Shown here: positions 1 to 44,700 of the stretch, piece after piece
Numbering within the stretch: the stretch's first letter is position 1
Layout of the letters: every line of letters starts with the position of its first letter
Origin: Branchiostoma floridae
Lineage: Eukaryota > Chordata > Leptocardii > Amphioxiformes > Branchiostomatidae
Length of the DNA: 64,000 nt
Assembly (NCBI RefSeq): GCF_000003815.2
Contig: NC_049990.1
Location: 7,382,770-7,446,769 of the forward strand
Direction: 5' to 3'
The notes under the pieces: generated by a model
The model's input: only the letters and a program-made list of their open reading frames with translations
Told to the model about the DNA's origin: nothing
The model's database searches: none
Program-made: the position numbers and the translations under genes

Positions 1-32223
<32,223 letters not shown>

Positions 32224-35200
32224 TTTTCCCGATTAGGCACACTTGATTCGACAGGAGACTTCAAAAATATATTTTCTCTGCTACGTCCTGAAAAAAGGGG
32301 GAAGAAAACGAGACCGTTACAAAAGTCCTCCAGATGAAACGTAATCTCCACACACACATTGCCGCTATTGTGCACCCATTATTTGTGAAGTCGACCGTTT
32401 GTCCGACAACACGTTAGAACACCATATTGCATGTCGTGCCGACCCCGAAAAAAAGCCAAGGGGGCGGCAGACGGTTCCAAAAACAGGGAATGATAAAATA
32501 TTTACAATGCAGCCGTCATAAGCCAGCACTCTTGTAGAGCAATAAATTGACAGCTTAATTGATTGTGAGCCTTTTCTTTGTGCTCAGTCAGTCGTCGTGG
32601 GCAGGGCTACATATCAATTCGGTGAAATAAAGGAAACTCTGTACAATGGTAAAAAAAAAATGCAGATGATCGTGACAATATTTTCTAGCTCTGACACTTG
32701 AATTTTAAAACTAGCACCAAAAATTGCATCAAACCTAAAACCTACCAATCTTTTGAGCAAGTTTAACGTCAAAATTCTTGTACTACAAATGTATTTGATA
32801 TCATTTTCACATTAAACATTGACACTACACTGTTAAGTTTTTAACAATGGCAACACCTTGAAACTACATTGTTTGCCAAGGTATTAGGGGCTACTGCAAA
32901 GTAAACACTGCATTTTGACACAATATCTTTGGTAAAGGGTTCACCTTTTGATATTCATTTACCAAAGCGTCAACACAAAAGAACCCGGGAGGCCATTTTG
33001 TTTGCTGATGATAAGTTGTGCACAATGCAGTTTTTCACGCCCGCTTATGATAATTCTCCATAAAAAAACAGATACGGCATGAAACGTGTATGATAGTTTT
33101 ATGGGGATATCCCCTCTATAATTTCCGATAACTTGATAAAGCTGAAGACTCTTGTAGCTGAAAGATTCGCACTGGTACAAACACTTGAAATCGCGGGAAA
33201 TATCGATTGACCACGCATGTGAACGGTTCAAATTCCACCAGGAAAGAGGCTACCAAGAAGTCAAGTCTGTGATCACAAGTTCTGGTGACAATCTCATGAG
33301 TTATATGTCTACAAATTCTTCTTTCTCTACTATTAGAAAATCGTAATTCCAAGTATTGACCTACATTATGTGCAGCTATTTCACTTGACTGCTGGCTACC
33401 TTGTATTCGTAACCTACACATGCAAGAGGCCAGTAGAACCTAGCCTGGTATCCAGCCGTAATTATAGCTCCCGANNNNNNNNNNNNNNNNNNNNNNNNNN
33501 NNNNNNNNNNNNNNNNNNNNNNNNNNNNNNNNNNNNNNNNNNNNNNNNNNNNNNNNNNNNNNNNNNNNNNNNNNAGAAATCGAATGTCATACTACGCAGT
33601 TATTAGCGCTCAAATTTGAGCTATTCTAGAATTAAGAAATATCAGATGAACTACTACTTTTTAGTCAGTTGTTGACACTTTTGTGTCATTATCTCGTTTC
33701 TACGTCGTGACTTGGCTAAACAAACAAATATTCCACTCTAGGCACCCTGTAACCTTGTGTCCCCCCAAGTTAGACCCTCCAGGTCTTGCTTGCCACCGGT
33801 AGGTCCCCCGGGGTGGGGTACTCAGTTAGCACATGCATGGCAGACTGCAGATAAAGAACACAATGGAGATCTTCTTTGGAAACACCTATATCTAATCATT
33901 CTAAAATAGCATATAATCATGAACTTATTAGTCTATTTGGTAGGATATCAACAAGCTAAGGTCATATTCCCTTCAAAACTGCAAGAAACCTTGTACAGAA
34001 AGCTAGTCTACTGTACTCAGAGGAACTGTCAACTGGCCCCCCACTGGGAAGCCAGGCTGATAAGCAAGAAACAACAACACACACAGGCAGTAGTCAGCCT
34101 GTGCTCATCTGTTTCTTGGAAGATCACAATTTTTATACATCATGCTTATGTGGTGCATTGATGTCGCAGCATCTCTCAATGAATATTGGTATGCAATGCT
34201 ATAGGGTTGATTGAGCTAACAATGTAAAGAAAAAGTAGGAAAAGCTACTTTTTGTTTTGTTCAAAAATCCCGTAGTATGCCTTTAAGTAGAATTATACGG
34301 AGATAAATGGTCCAAGTGTAAAGTCTGGTCCCCGAATGGTGAATACCTTTGAACACACCACCAAAGACCGGTGTTGCAAGTTACGGTTATTTTTGATCGA
34401 TTGAGCTCACACCAACTTGCCGCCAAGTTTACTCTTGTTTACGACGGATTTCCCCAGGAATGAACAGCATACCCACCTCATGGATGTGTTTCCCTGGTCC
34501 TGTCTTATCTACAGAAGGCACGGAGGAAACGGCGGCGCCAATTTTTACAAAAATAATCCGACCGGCTGAATGGTATAAAAACTCCACCCAAAGGTTGGTG
34601 ACCCTCGAAACTCTTTGTGTGTCCAAGGCAGCAGAACGAACAAAAAATAATAATATCACCAATTATAACCATGATATGCCATGTGTTTTAGTCAAAATAC
34701 AACTGACTAAGAAATGCTTGAAATGAAATATTTAAAAATGATATTATTTTGTTGTTTGTTTCTTTATATATTTCAGAAAAGCGCATTAATTTTACTTCCT
34801 GGTTTTGCGTGTAGATGCGTTGTTGATGGATAGCACGGCTGCGCGTTACGTCATGGGTCAACTACGCAAACAAGCGTAGGGGTGACTTTGAAAATTCCAA
34901 CAGGTGGTTACGTTTAATTTTCTCAAAAATTCCCTGGACTTCTTAACAATTACATTACTTTGATTATACCAAAAGTCCAATACCATGATAAAATAGGTTT
35001 GCGTCTTCTTATGCACTTGATATAGAATTGAATGAGATATTTAGTATCCGTAACTTTTATCCCCCCCCTATGATCTAGGATACATGGTTTCTTCCAGTCA
35101 CTCCTCTTTTTGGCCCAGGTGACTTCAGAAAGAAGCAAGGGAGAACCAAAAGCTACACACCTCAGGGCATGATTCGAGGTTCCTTGGGCTAAGGAATGAC

Positions 35201-35727
35201 AACTTGGTCCTAGGTCTATTGATTTTGTAATCAAACACTCATATCTACAGTGTCATGATAGATTGTTTATCAGTTACTGTTGACTGTGTTGATGTTGTTA
35301 TGAAAATATTGTTGTTCTAAAGTTTAGATGTTCCTCAAATATTATTGTTCTGAAGTTCCTCCTATTTGAGATGATATGACAACATTAGTGATACTGTAAA
35401 AGGGGAAATGTTGGTGTGACTTTATATTCACTGTTTTTCCTGTGTCAACTTCTTTATGAGGGTCTGTATGGGGGTCCAGACAATGATTTATACTGAATTT
35501 AGTATCCCCTGTGTATTACGATCTGTCGTAGAACGACAGGAGAACCACAATGTATTATGCTGCATGCGTCTTGCGGAAAAGCCTTCTCGCATGCAAGTTC
35601 TCTTTCAGCATGAATCTTAAACCATAAAAATTTTGCTGCTTTCTGTCCACCTAACGCAGCCCTTGTTTCTTCACCACAAACTTCAACTAACACTCCATTT
35701 TCTCCCATTGTACAGTTCTGATGCAGA
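32224..35727. other. Divergent intergenic region with assembly gap
   Basis: Lies between the myosin start codon (minus) and the TPR-SGNH start codon (plus), so both promoters should be here. On the minus strand a TTTTTTCAG at about 32288-32296 could be an acceptor for a leader exon directly upstream of the myosin ATG. A TATAAAAA string occurs at 34574-34581 on the plus strand in a locally CpG-richer patch, and could belong to the TPR-SGNH promoter. Neither is proven. The N run at 33475-33574 hides an unknown length. Confidence 0.5.
33475..33574. other. Assembly gap (100 N)
   Basis: Exactly 100 N, a conventional placeholder for a gap of unknown length. Confidence 0.98.
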
Positions 35728-38700
35728 ATGAGGTTCTATGTCCACCATGAAGACAGCCCTCCGTATACAGTGGTCTTCAGCTGGGAGGACCAACAGGAAG
35801 GAACCATTGGAGATCTTCTGGACGTGAGAAATAAAATGATACGGGACAAAGTTTCTTTGTCAATTACCGTAAAAAATTATAAATGATGAAAATCAGTTAA
35901 TTGGCTCCGTCATCCTTTAATTTCGTGTTTGTGTTACGCCGAAGGGCAGTTATACCAGCTATATAGATACAGATACAGATACAGAATTTGTGTCAAATGA
36001 TACTTTTTTTTCTTAGGTTCCTGTCATCAATAAAACTTTTTCTTGCACTTTTGCACAGAAGCAAAGGAATGCAAACAATCTGAGCAACTACCAAAGCAAC
36101 CATTGATAATCTTGTTAATAACACATCATGATCCTGTCAACCGTGTCCTCTTAAGTAACCCAACACCCTGAGGATGATCAGGTGTAAATAGTGCAACTAC
36201 AAGAGTGACATCTCTGAGCAAGAATGATTAGATATTGAATAGATTCATATTGATTCACAGAAATTCCTGTGCTGTTTTGGTACTAATTCTTGGAGTTATT
36301 TTCAGCAATTTGTAGAGTCTTTCAACCAGAAGTTCCGAGGAGTTTCTGAACTGGATGTTGAAGATGTCTTTGTCACAAAGTCTCAAAGGTGAGAAATTAG
36401 ATTGCCCATTATGTCATCTTGTATTAGTAAATTTAGCTGAAAAATGTAATGTCTTGTAAACCAAGTAAAATCCCAGAAGACATAGCAATGCAGTGCTCCG
36501 CTGCTGCAATTTCTTTTTTGAATAAAACATTTGATTTAGATGTTGATTTATAACATTAATCAACATTAACATTGATAATCAATTTGTAACATTAATGACT
36601 GATTGCTTGTATCTTCCATACAGCTCAAGGCAGGCTATTTCCAATGAGGAGCAGGTGTCAAGAGTGATACGAGACCAAGAGGACATCTTTGTGCTGTCCA
36701 AAGGGCCACCAGCAGTCATGGGTATTAAGGCAAAATACTTTTCAAATACTGTACATGTACCCATCTTTAATTACCTCAGCATATGGAGGTATAGTTTTTG
36801 GTGTTTGTCTGTGGTTCCTGCAGTTATTTCCATATGCTTTAGATACATGTGACACAGAGTGATAAGAAGTGAAGGGCAAAGGTCAGAGTTGCAGGAGTGA
36901 CAGGAAGTTCAGAGATCGTAGAATTTGACATTCATCACACTTGGCTGACAGCTGACAGACATTCCAGGTCATGGGGTCAAAGTACTAATTTATGGGAGGC
37001 CACGTTCACAGAAGAGTAATACTAATAGGAAGATGGTATAGATTGGACGTGTGTAATGTTAATCAAAACCTTTTGTGCAATTAATCAACAAACTAAAATG
37101 AGTAACAACTGTTGTAGGAGTTGTAATTTTCAGCCATATACTCTCTCTCTAAACTTTTCAACTAAGCACTTTTGATATGTTTTTTTGCTGCCAGAGCCAA
37201 TGCCCCATGTGCAAAGTGGTTCAGTGGAAGTAGAGGAAGATGACAACAACGACAGAGAGAGCAGGTCTTCAGGAAGAGAGACATCTGATGTGACTCACGA
37301 GCACTCTCTCAGCCAGGCTGATGATGACTTAGGTTGGTACTGTTGTAAAGTGATTTATTTTTGCTGGGACTTAATTTCCAGTTAGGGTGAAAAAGGAGGT
37401 TTTTGCGATGTCTAAAATTTACAGTTGAAACAACTCAGAGTCTGTATTTCTTAACAACTGAATACATTACAACACATGTACCTTCATTTTCACGGAGGTA
37501 AAGATAAGTCATTTTGAAGATCTATCTTTGTCCACGGGTTAATGTAAGTAGGGCAAAATGAACTTCACTGTGTTTTATACTTTTTATGTATTATTTGGTA
37601 TCAGTTTGGTAGGGCTAAAGTAGGTTGTTGTTTTGATTAGTGCCACAGAGCTGTAGCCAGAGTGAGAAGTATGGAGATTTGCATTTTGATTACTGTCGTC
37701 TGGAGACGAAGGTTCGTCTCCGCGTGTGACAGGTGTAAATGTTTCACACCAAAGCCATAGACAGAACTAACACATAGACGGTAGTCGCCCAGCCTTTGAT
37801 ATCTAGAACAACAGAGAGACTTCAAAAGCATTGTCACCTCTATAGTATGTATGAATACGTGAATTTGTATGAATAAAACAGGACAAGCTTGCTGGTAGGG
37901 AAGAGAGAGAGATGAGTTGTGTCAGTCGTGCGTGGAGTGCAGACACGAGGATGTAGCTCTCCAGCAAGCAGTCCGGGTGTATGCGGAAAATGGCCTGTGT
38001 CTCTGCGTGTTGTTCTTCCCTTCAGTCTTAGACTCTCGGCAGCAATTCCAAATAAGAACCCGGGGCCACAACATCTGCCCCCTTTCTTACATTAACCTAT
38101 ATCAGTTTTTTTAATTAACGGGATATCAAGTACATGGGTGGTGCTTTCAAACTGTAATATTCTTTTGTATAGAAAATATTGCAATTTGAAACCATCGTCC
38201 ATCAACTTGATATCCCAAAATACACTTTAAAAACAACAGATATAGGTTACCCCAAGGATAAAGGTGAACTAGCATTATAAATAATTGAACATACAATGTA
38301 TTAGAAATTTCACAGTTGCTCAATTTTGCAGTTGTATGGAAGAAAACCAAAGCTATTGATAGAAGGGGGAAGTTCAGTACCAAGGACAGGGACGGAACTG
38401 CAGTTACTAGAACTGAAAAAATCATTTCTTTTTGTGGGGAATTAGTTTTACATCTTTCTCTTCTCCAGATATTGAGGATATGAAAGACTTGCTGGAAGGA
38501 GATTCTCCTGGAGGAGCGCTGAGGAGCAGCCCACAGAGGAGACACTCCTGGGAAGGGTCATTTGATGATGTCTCCATAGCCAACCTGCAAATAGAACAAC
38601 TCAAGAAGGAAAGGAATAAGGAGTAAGTGCCACATCAGGATGTATACATAAAATGCACATGTTCAATGATACTTAAACTGTAATGCATTTATGAAGGTTA

Positions 38701-41700
38701 GACATTAAGGTAAACAGTATTCAAAGACAATTCAATCTCTGAAACTGGATAGGATTTAGAGATGACTTCTTGATGTTTTGAATGACATCCATTGTTATAG
38801 TTTGTCAGCGTAGGAGGAGCAATGGATGTCACTCAAAACGTCCGGAAGTAATCTCAGAATCTTATCCAGTTATAGAGATTGAATTGCCTTTAAATATTGT
38901 TGTAACAGTGGGGTTCAAGCGCTGCTAAACTGACCATGCCAAATGGGTCTGACCCTTTTGGCATAGTGTTTACCCGCCAAGGCCCGGGTTTGATTCCCAG
39001 TGTTAAAACCAATGTAAGAGGCAAGTAGAAACAGTGTCCTGGCTCCCAGGATTTGAACCTGTGCTGAACCCGGGCAGCCAGCTTACAAACCCAATGCGCT
39101 AACCACTACTCCAAAAAGTGTCAGACTTGTTTGGCATGGTCAGATTAGTGGTGTTTGAACCCCACTGTTATAATGAAGCGAATGAGAATGTTGAACTTTT
39201 GCTTCATACAATCTTTCAAGTTTCCTTGGTTCTTCTGTTGCCCCAAGGCTGAATGCAGGCCATGATGCCCAGCAGGTGCTGATCGCTAAGTGTGTACAGA
39301 ATGCCCAGAGACTGGTACAGCAGAAACACTGTGACAAGGCTGTCAAGATTTATGAACAAGTCGACAGACTGTTTCCTCACCAGAAGGATTGTCTGCTAGG
39401 ATTGGGTAAGGCTGTAGAATTACTGTACATTCAGTTATTTTTGCTGTGTATTAGGGTTATGGTTCAAACAATTTGGGAGTACATTTGAAACCGTTAAAAA
39501 TGCATATTTGTGGTATTATGAATTGGCAGGGGAGTGGTCACAAAAATTGTGTGAAGATGAAACATTTAAAGATTTGCAATATTCAATTTTTCTTCCTAGC
39601 CTCCATCTATAGCAGCGCAGGTCGCCCAGAGAAAGCCCTGGAGTACCTCAGGACATCTGTAGAGGCTTTTCCCGACCATGCAGACCTCAAATGCCGGTGT
39701 GTACAACGAGTTGCATTGTATGACATGTAACGTTAAGTGTAGTAGTGTAGTTCAGAATATTATGAGATTTAAAACAGTCTACAAAAACCTGACATCAGAC
39801 AAAGATGAATGATGTTACAGTTACACAAAAGCATATCAAACACAGAACAAGAGAATTTAATGTAATGAAAAAACGTCCCAATCACATGACCTTGAACTAC
39901 AATGTTTGTGACCTTCAGCCTTGCGGACTGCCTGCTTGAACTTGGACATGGGAAGGAGGCAAGCCGACTCCTGTATGAAGCTAAGGACATCCTGGAGAAG
40001 AAACCCGACACAAAACGTACCCAGCTGTTAGATCTTCAGGTAAGGGCAAACATCTGAGTCATTCAAATGACATTATAAACTTTTATACCCCATCTCTATA
40101 CACAAAGTACATCCAGGCTTTTACCAACAAGCTTTTGATCAGCCCTCTGATACATCTCAAGTGGAATTGACCCAAAGCCTATGTCTGGTCTAAGTGGACA
40201 GCTGATTACAATGACAGGCATTTTAATGATTATTGTGTCAGTGTGAAAGTTTATCTATGAAACCAACAAAATTGGTCACTGTAGGCCAGATGGTCCTCAT
40301 GTAAATGTGGTCGCTTGTACAGGTTTGACTGTAGTTGTAATTACTGTACCAGCACTTAAGGGTATTGAACACTAATGTCACATTGTCATTGTAAATATAA
40401 CTGTAATACTGTAGTAATTAATCAGATCTATTAAGCCTGAGATCTCAGGTCAGCTAATCATTCAATGGGGAATGTCTCCCATTTAGGTGCAGCTTGCAAA
40501 GGCCTTTATACTACTGGGGAAACACACAATGGCTCTACATATGTGCCAGGTAACATTTTGCCTTTAAAATTATTATTTTATTCTTACTCATTATTATCAT
40601 TATTCTTTATTCTTATTCTTAATTGTCATCATCTAGCATGATCCAAAGGCCACCTCAAGGTTACAAGTTACATGTACATGAATATAACTGAAACAACATT
40701 TCTTTTCTAACAATGTGTTTCTGGATATTCCCTGTCAACTTGTAGCCCATTTGCACTTCTTTTTCCACTTGCTTTGGGCAAAAAAAAAATGACACTGATC
40801 TCTGGCAATCATCCCTTTGAAACCCGTAACGCTGTTTCACATTCATCCACAACTGTTACCTATATCCGTTCTTTTTGATAACAAGGTATTTAGGGATATC
40901 AAGTTGAAGACGGTGGTTTAAAACTGCAATATTTTGATAATAGTACAATTTAAAACCATTGTCCATTGACTCAATATCCCTAAATACCCTTTTAATCAAC
41001 ACAACATTGGTCACCCCGCAAATAAAGGGGAACTAACGGTACATTGAACAACACAGGCGGTGGTGAGAGAGAAAAAGGACCACCTGGAGGGTCTGTTGGA
41101 GTACGCTGAGCTGACGTACAAGATGAGCACAGATCACGCCAGGGACGCCCTGACCATCGTCATGACCCTCATGGTCAACAAGAAGACCTGGATGTTACCC
41201 AGACACAGGCTGGTCAACATGATGAAACACATTCCTAATGGGCTGAAGATATTAGAGGGGTGAGTCATTGCTTCCATAACTCTGGGCCTTATTTGGGGGG
41301 GGGGGGGGTTGAGCGCTCATAATACACTTTTGCTAACCATTTCTTTTTGAGTTGCTTGTGCTGCCAAAAGAAATGGCAAGCAAAGGTATCATGGTATTCA
41401 AAACTGTTTACTGTAATAGTAATACTAAAAACTAGTTATAAAAAAATACTCAGAGAACTATGGAATCGTGCAGGGAACAGTGGAATGAAAGGAAGAAAGA
41501 CTAATTGCAGCCAGAAGTTGTTTCAACAACCATTCTGATGTGCAGAATACAGTGGATCATCATCATCATCATGATACATTCATTTAGTCTAGATAGATAT
41601 AAATGTAGCCAGAGGAGTAAGGAAAAGCTACAATGCAGGCAAAAAATGTCCACCTTTTCACTATTGTACAATTTTACCATCAGGAGAAAACCAAAGCCAT

Positions 41701-44700
41701 TCATAGAATCAAGGAATTCAGAACCAAGGACAGGGATAGGACTAGTCACTTAGACTGAAACCACTAACTTCATGTTTTTTCATTGGAGCTTAACTTTGGG
41801 ATAGAAAGGGAAAGAGTATTCTTTTTAGATTTGCTGATTGTCTGATCATATATATGTTGTTTTATTTTTACAGGGAAATCCATGAAGCCATCAAGTCAGT
41901 TCCTGCTCTGGTGTTCTTGTCCAATGTATTCAGGGACCACGGAGGTTTGTTTGTTTGTTTATTTATTTATTTTTCATTTAAATCAGGTGAATAGAAGTAT
42001 CTAGCTTTGGTCAGGGATGCCATAAAACAAAGTTTGATGTAATTAAATACTGGATACTACTACTACTACTAGCTTGGGTTAGGGAAACTGAAAAGCCGGA
42101 TCAGGAGGTCCCATGTTTGAGAAGAGCCATACTTTGGGCACGTAAAAAAACCCACTACACTTATCAAAATGAGTTGGGGTCCATCACGGTGTGAGGTAAT
42201 CAAACCTTACAGTCTGGTCTTACTCAGTTTCTTACCAATGGTGTCTTATCCATCCATCCACTTCATGTCAGTGTCCACTGAGGCGGGCCGTCATTGTTCT
42301 CCACAATTCCCTGTCAGATGCTGTCCGTTGCAGCCCCTCCCAAGTGCATCCCATTTTGGCAAGGTCTTGCTCAATTGTTCTCTTCCAAATCATGGCCTCT
42401 TTCTTCTTCCTGCTGGGCTCCAGTTCAGTACCACCCTGGGACGTCTCAGCCTTGGCATTCGCACAACGTGTCCCAGGCAATGTGTGCTGTACTTAAAGGC
42501 AGTTTACTGGTTATGAGAAACAAAGAAACAAACAATGTTGTTTTCCTGTAGATGTCCTGAATGCCACCCAGCTGCTGGAGCATGCCATGCAGGTGGAGCC
42601 AGACCACTGCACATGTTTCCTCTCTCTCATCCACATGTTTGAGGCACAGGACAGGCATGCTGAAGCTTTTAAAAGGATTAGGTAAGGAAAAGATTTATAG
42701 TGAAGTTTACTTTCTTTGAATCATTGGGGCCTGCTTCCACTTGATTTCAACCATGAAGCAATCATTGAAAGAGAGAAATTAGTTATGGCATTGAAATCAT
42801 ATGATTTCATCTTTCTTTCTGCCCAGGGCATTCTTGAAGAAGCATCCTGACATGTCCATCGCTGGTCTGAAAAACAAAGTCTTCCTGCCAATTCTGAAGG
42901 CAGTTAAGGAGGACATATATCTCCATGGTGAGCTATTTCAATAGTTGGTCAAAAATTTGTTTTACCATTTCCGATCACCACATGATATTTCTACCTAAGT
43001 CAGTAAGCCAGTGTGACCTAAGATAAATGGGTAGTTCCACAGTCTTTTGAGGCTGTAAGGGAAGTGAGTTGTTATCCACTGTGTCTAGGAAACAGTATCT
43101 GGAGGTGGGACCCAACCCTCTCCTCCCACCACCTTTTATCTCCCCAACTAAAGTAAGGTACCCATTTTTACACCAGTGTGGAGTAAAGAAAGTTGTGTGA
43201 AGTGCCTTTCCTAAGGGCACAAGGTCGGTGACACAACAGGATTCGAACCACTGGACCACTTGATTCTGAGCCAAATGCCACACGACCCAACGGTATGGCC
43301 TAAATGAAAGTGAAACTTTTTATGTATCCTGTAGCCACCTATCCTCGAGTGTCAGGGATCTCAGCTGACGTCCAGCCACCCCAACAGAGAGCCTACAACG
43401 ACCAAGAACTGAACCTGCTGGCCGTCATGTTCACTCTGGTGAAGATACTCTTTGTGAAGGGAGCCCTGGGCCTGCTGCCTTCTTTCACAAAACTGCTCGG
43501 TAAGTTTTTTTTTTTTTTTCTGTTGTTTTTGTGACTGTGAAAGTCTCAGCTATAGAAATTATTCGGTAAGATTCTTGTCTTCAGGGCTTTGATACTGTAA
43601 CATACAATATTTTTATTACACATTGGCACACATTGACAGGAATAGGAGTAACACTTCCTGTACAGTTACTCTATGTTAAAGAGTCTTCTTATGTTTTTAT
43701 ATTTATTAGTTGATAGCACCTTTTGAAGTGTAATTTCTGATGATCTAAGTGTCATTTCTCCCCACAGACCCAGCACATGCTGACAGAGACTTACACACAA
43801 CCTTGATAAGGAATGAAGCTGCCTATTACTCCACAATAAGTCAGGTATAGACAGTTGAACACATTACCAATTACACAGTTGGACTGTTTTGACTTTGCAT
43901 GGGAGAAAACCAAAGCCACTGATATAAGGGGGTAATTCAGCACCAAGGACAGGGACAGAATTGCTGTCACTTGGACTAAAATACTGTAAATTCATTTAGT
44001 TTTGCAGGGACTTTTGATGTAAAAACGTAAAGGAGGCATTCTCAGTGTTCTATAGTGTATAGAACAGTAGTAATGCAAGGGAAATGCATATTTACAGTGT
44101 CATAAATTCATAGTGGCTAAGTCACTGCAAAAACTGTGGGCTGGAATAAGACCATCGTGAATGTTTTAATATTTGCACAATATTTACTGTATCAAAGGAT
44201 ATTACTCTGTTGTAGATAAATATCTCTACTAAAAAGTAAAGAGCTTCAATTTACCTTTCTTATTTGAATGGTTAAAGCGTTTTGGGAGAAGAAATTTGTT
44301 GAACATATCATTAAGACTTTTACAATTTGTCTGCTGAACAGCTTACATTACAAATGTCTGTCTTTCCAGGTGATGAAGATAAAGCTGAACCCCTCCTGCC
44401 TAGAGAATAGCCCCCAGTTTGTGTATCTGGCTGGTGACAGTCACTGCATCACCCCTGCATGGAGGTCGATACAGTACAAGGTGAGGAGCATGCACTGATA
44501 TTTTTTCCTGGCTGTGAATAGACTCCTGTGTATGATGATGGCATGTTTTTCACCTTGTATATACGAGGCCGTGTTGGAAGCAAGGGAATATTTTGTTTGT
44601 GTATTCACTCACTGTATTCTTCCAACAAATTCAAATACCACATTCTATCTTCTGTAAATTCATTTACTTTTGCAACGACTTCATTTGGTTTTCTGCAAGT

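Noticed and set aside
34460..34726. 88-codon ORF upstream of the TPR-SGNH gene
   Set aside because: It does not join in frame to the gene, no family is recognisable, and it overlaps a possible promoter patch.
35721..35750. Upstream ATG as start of the TPR-SGNH protein
   Set aside because: That frame stops after nine codons. The ATG at 35728 opens the frame that joins all 20 exons.
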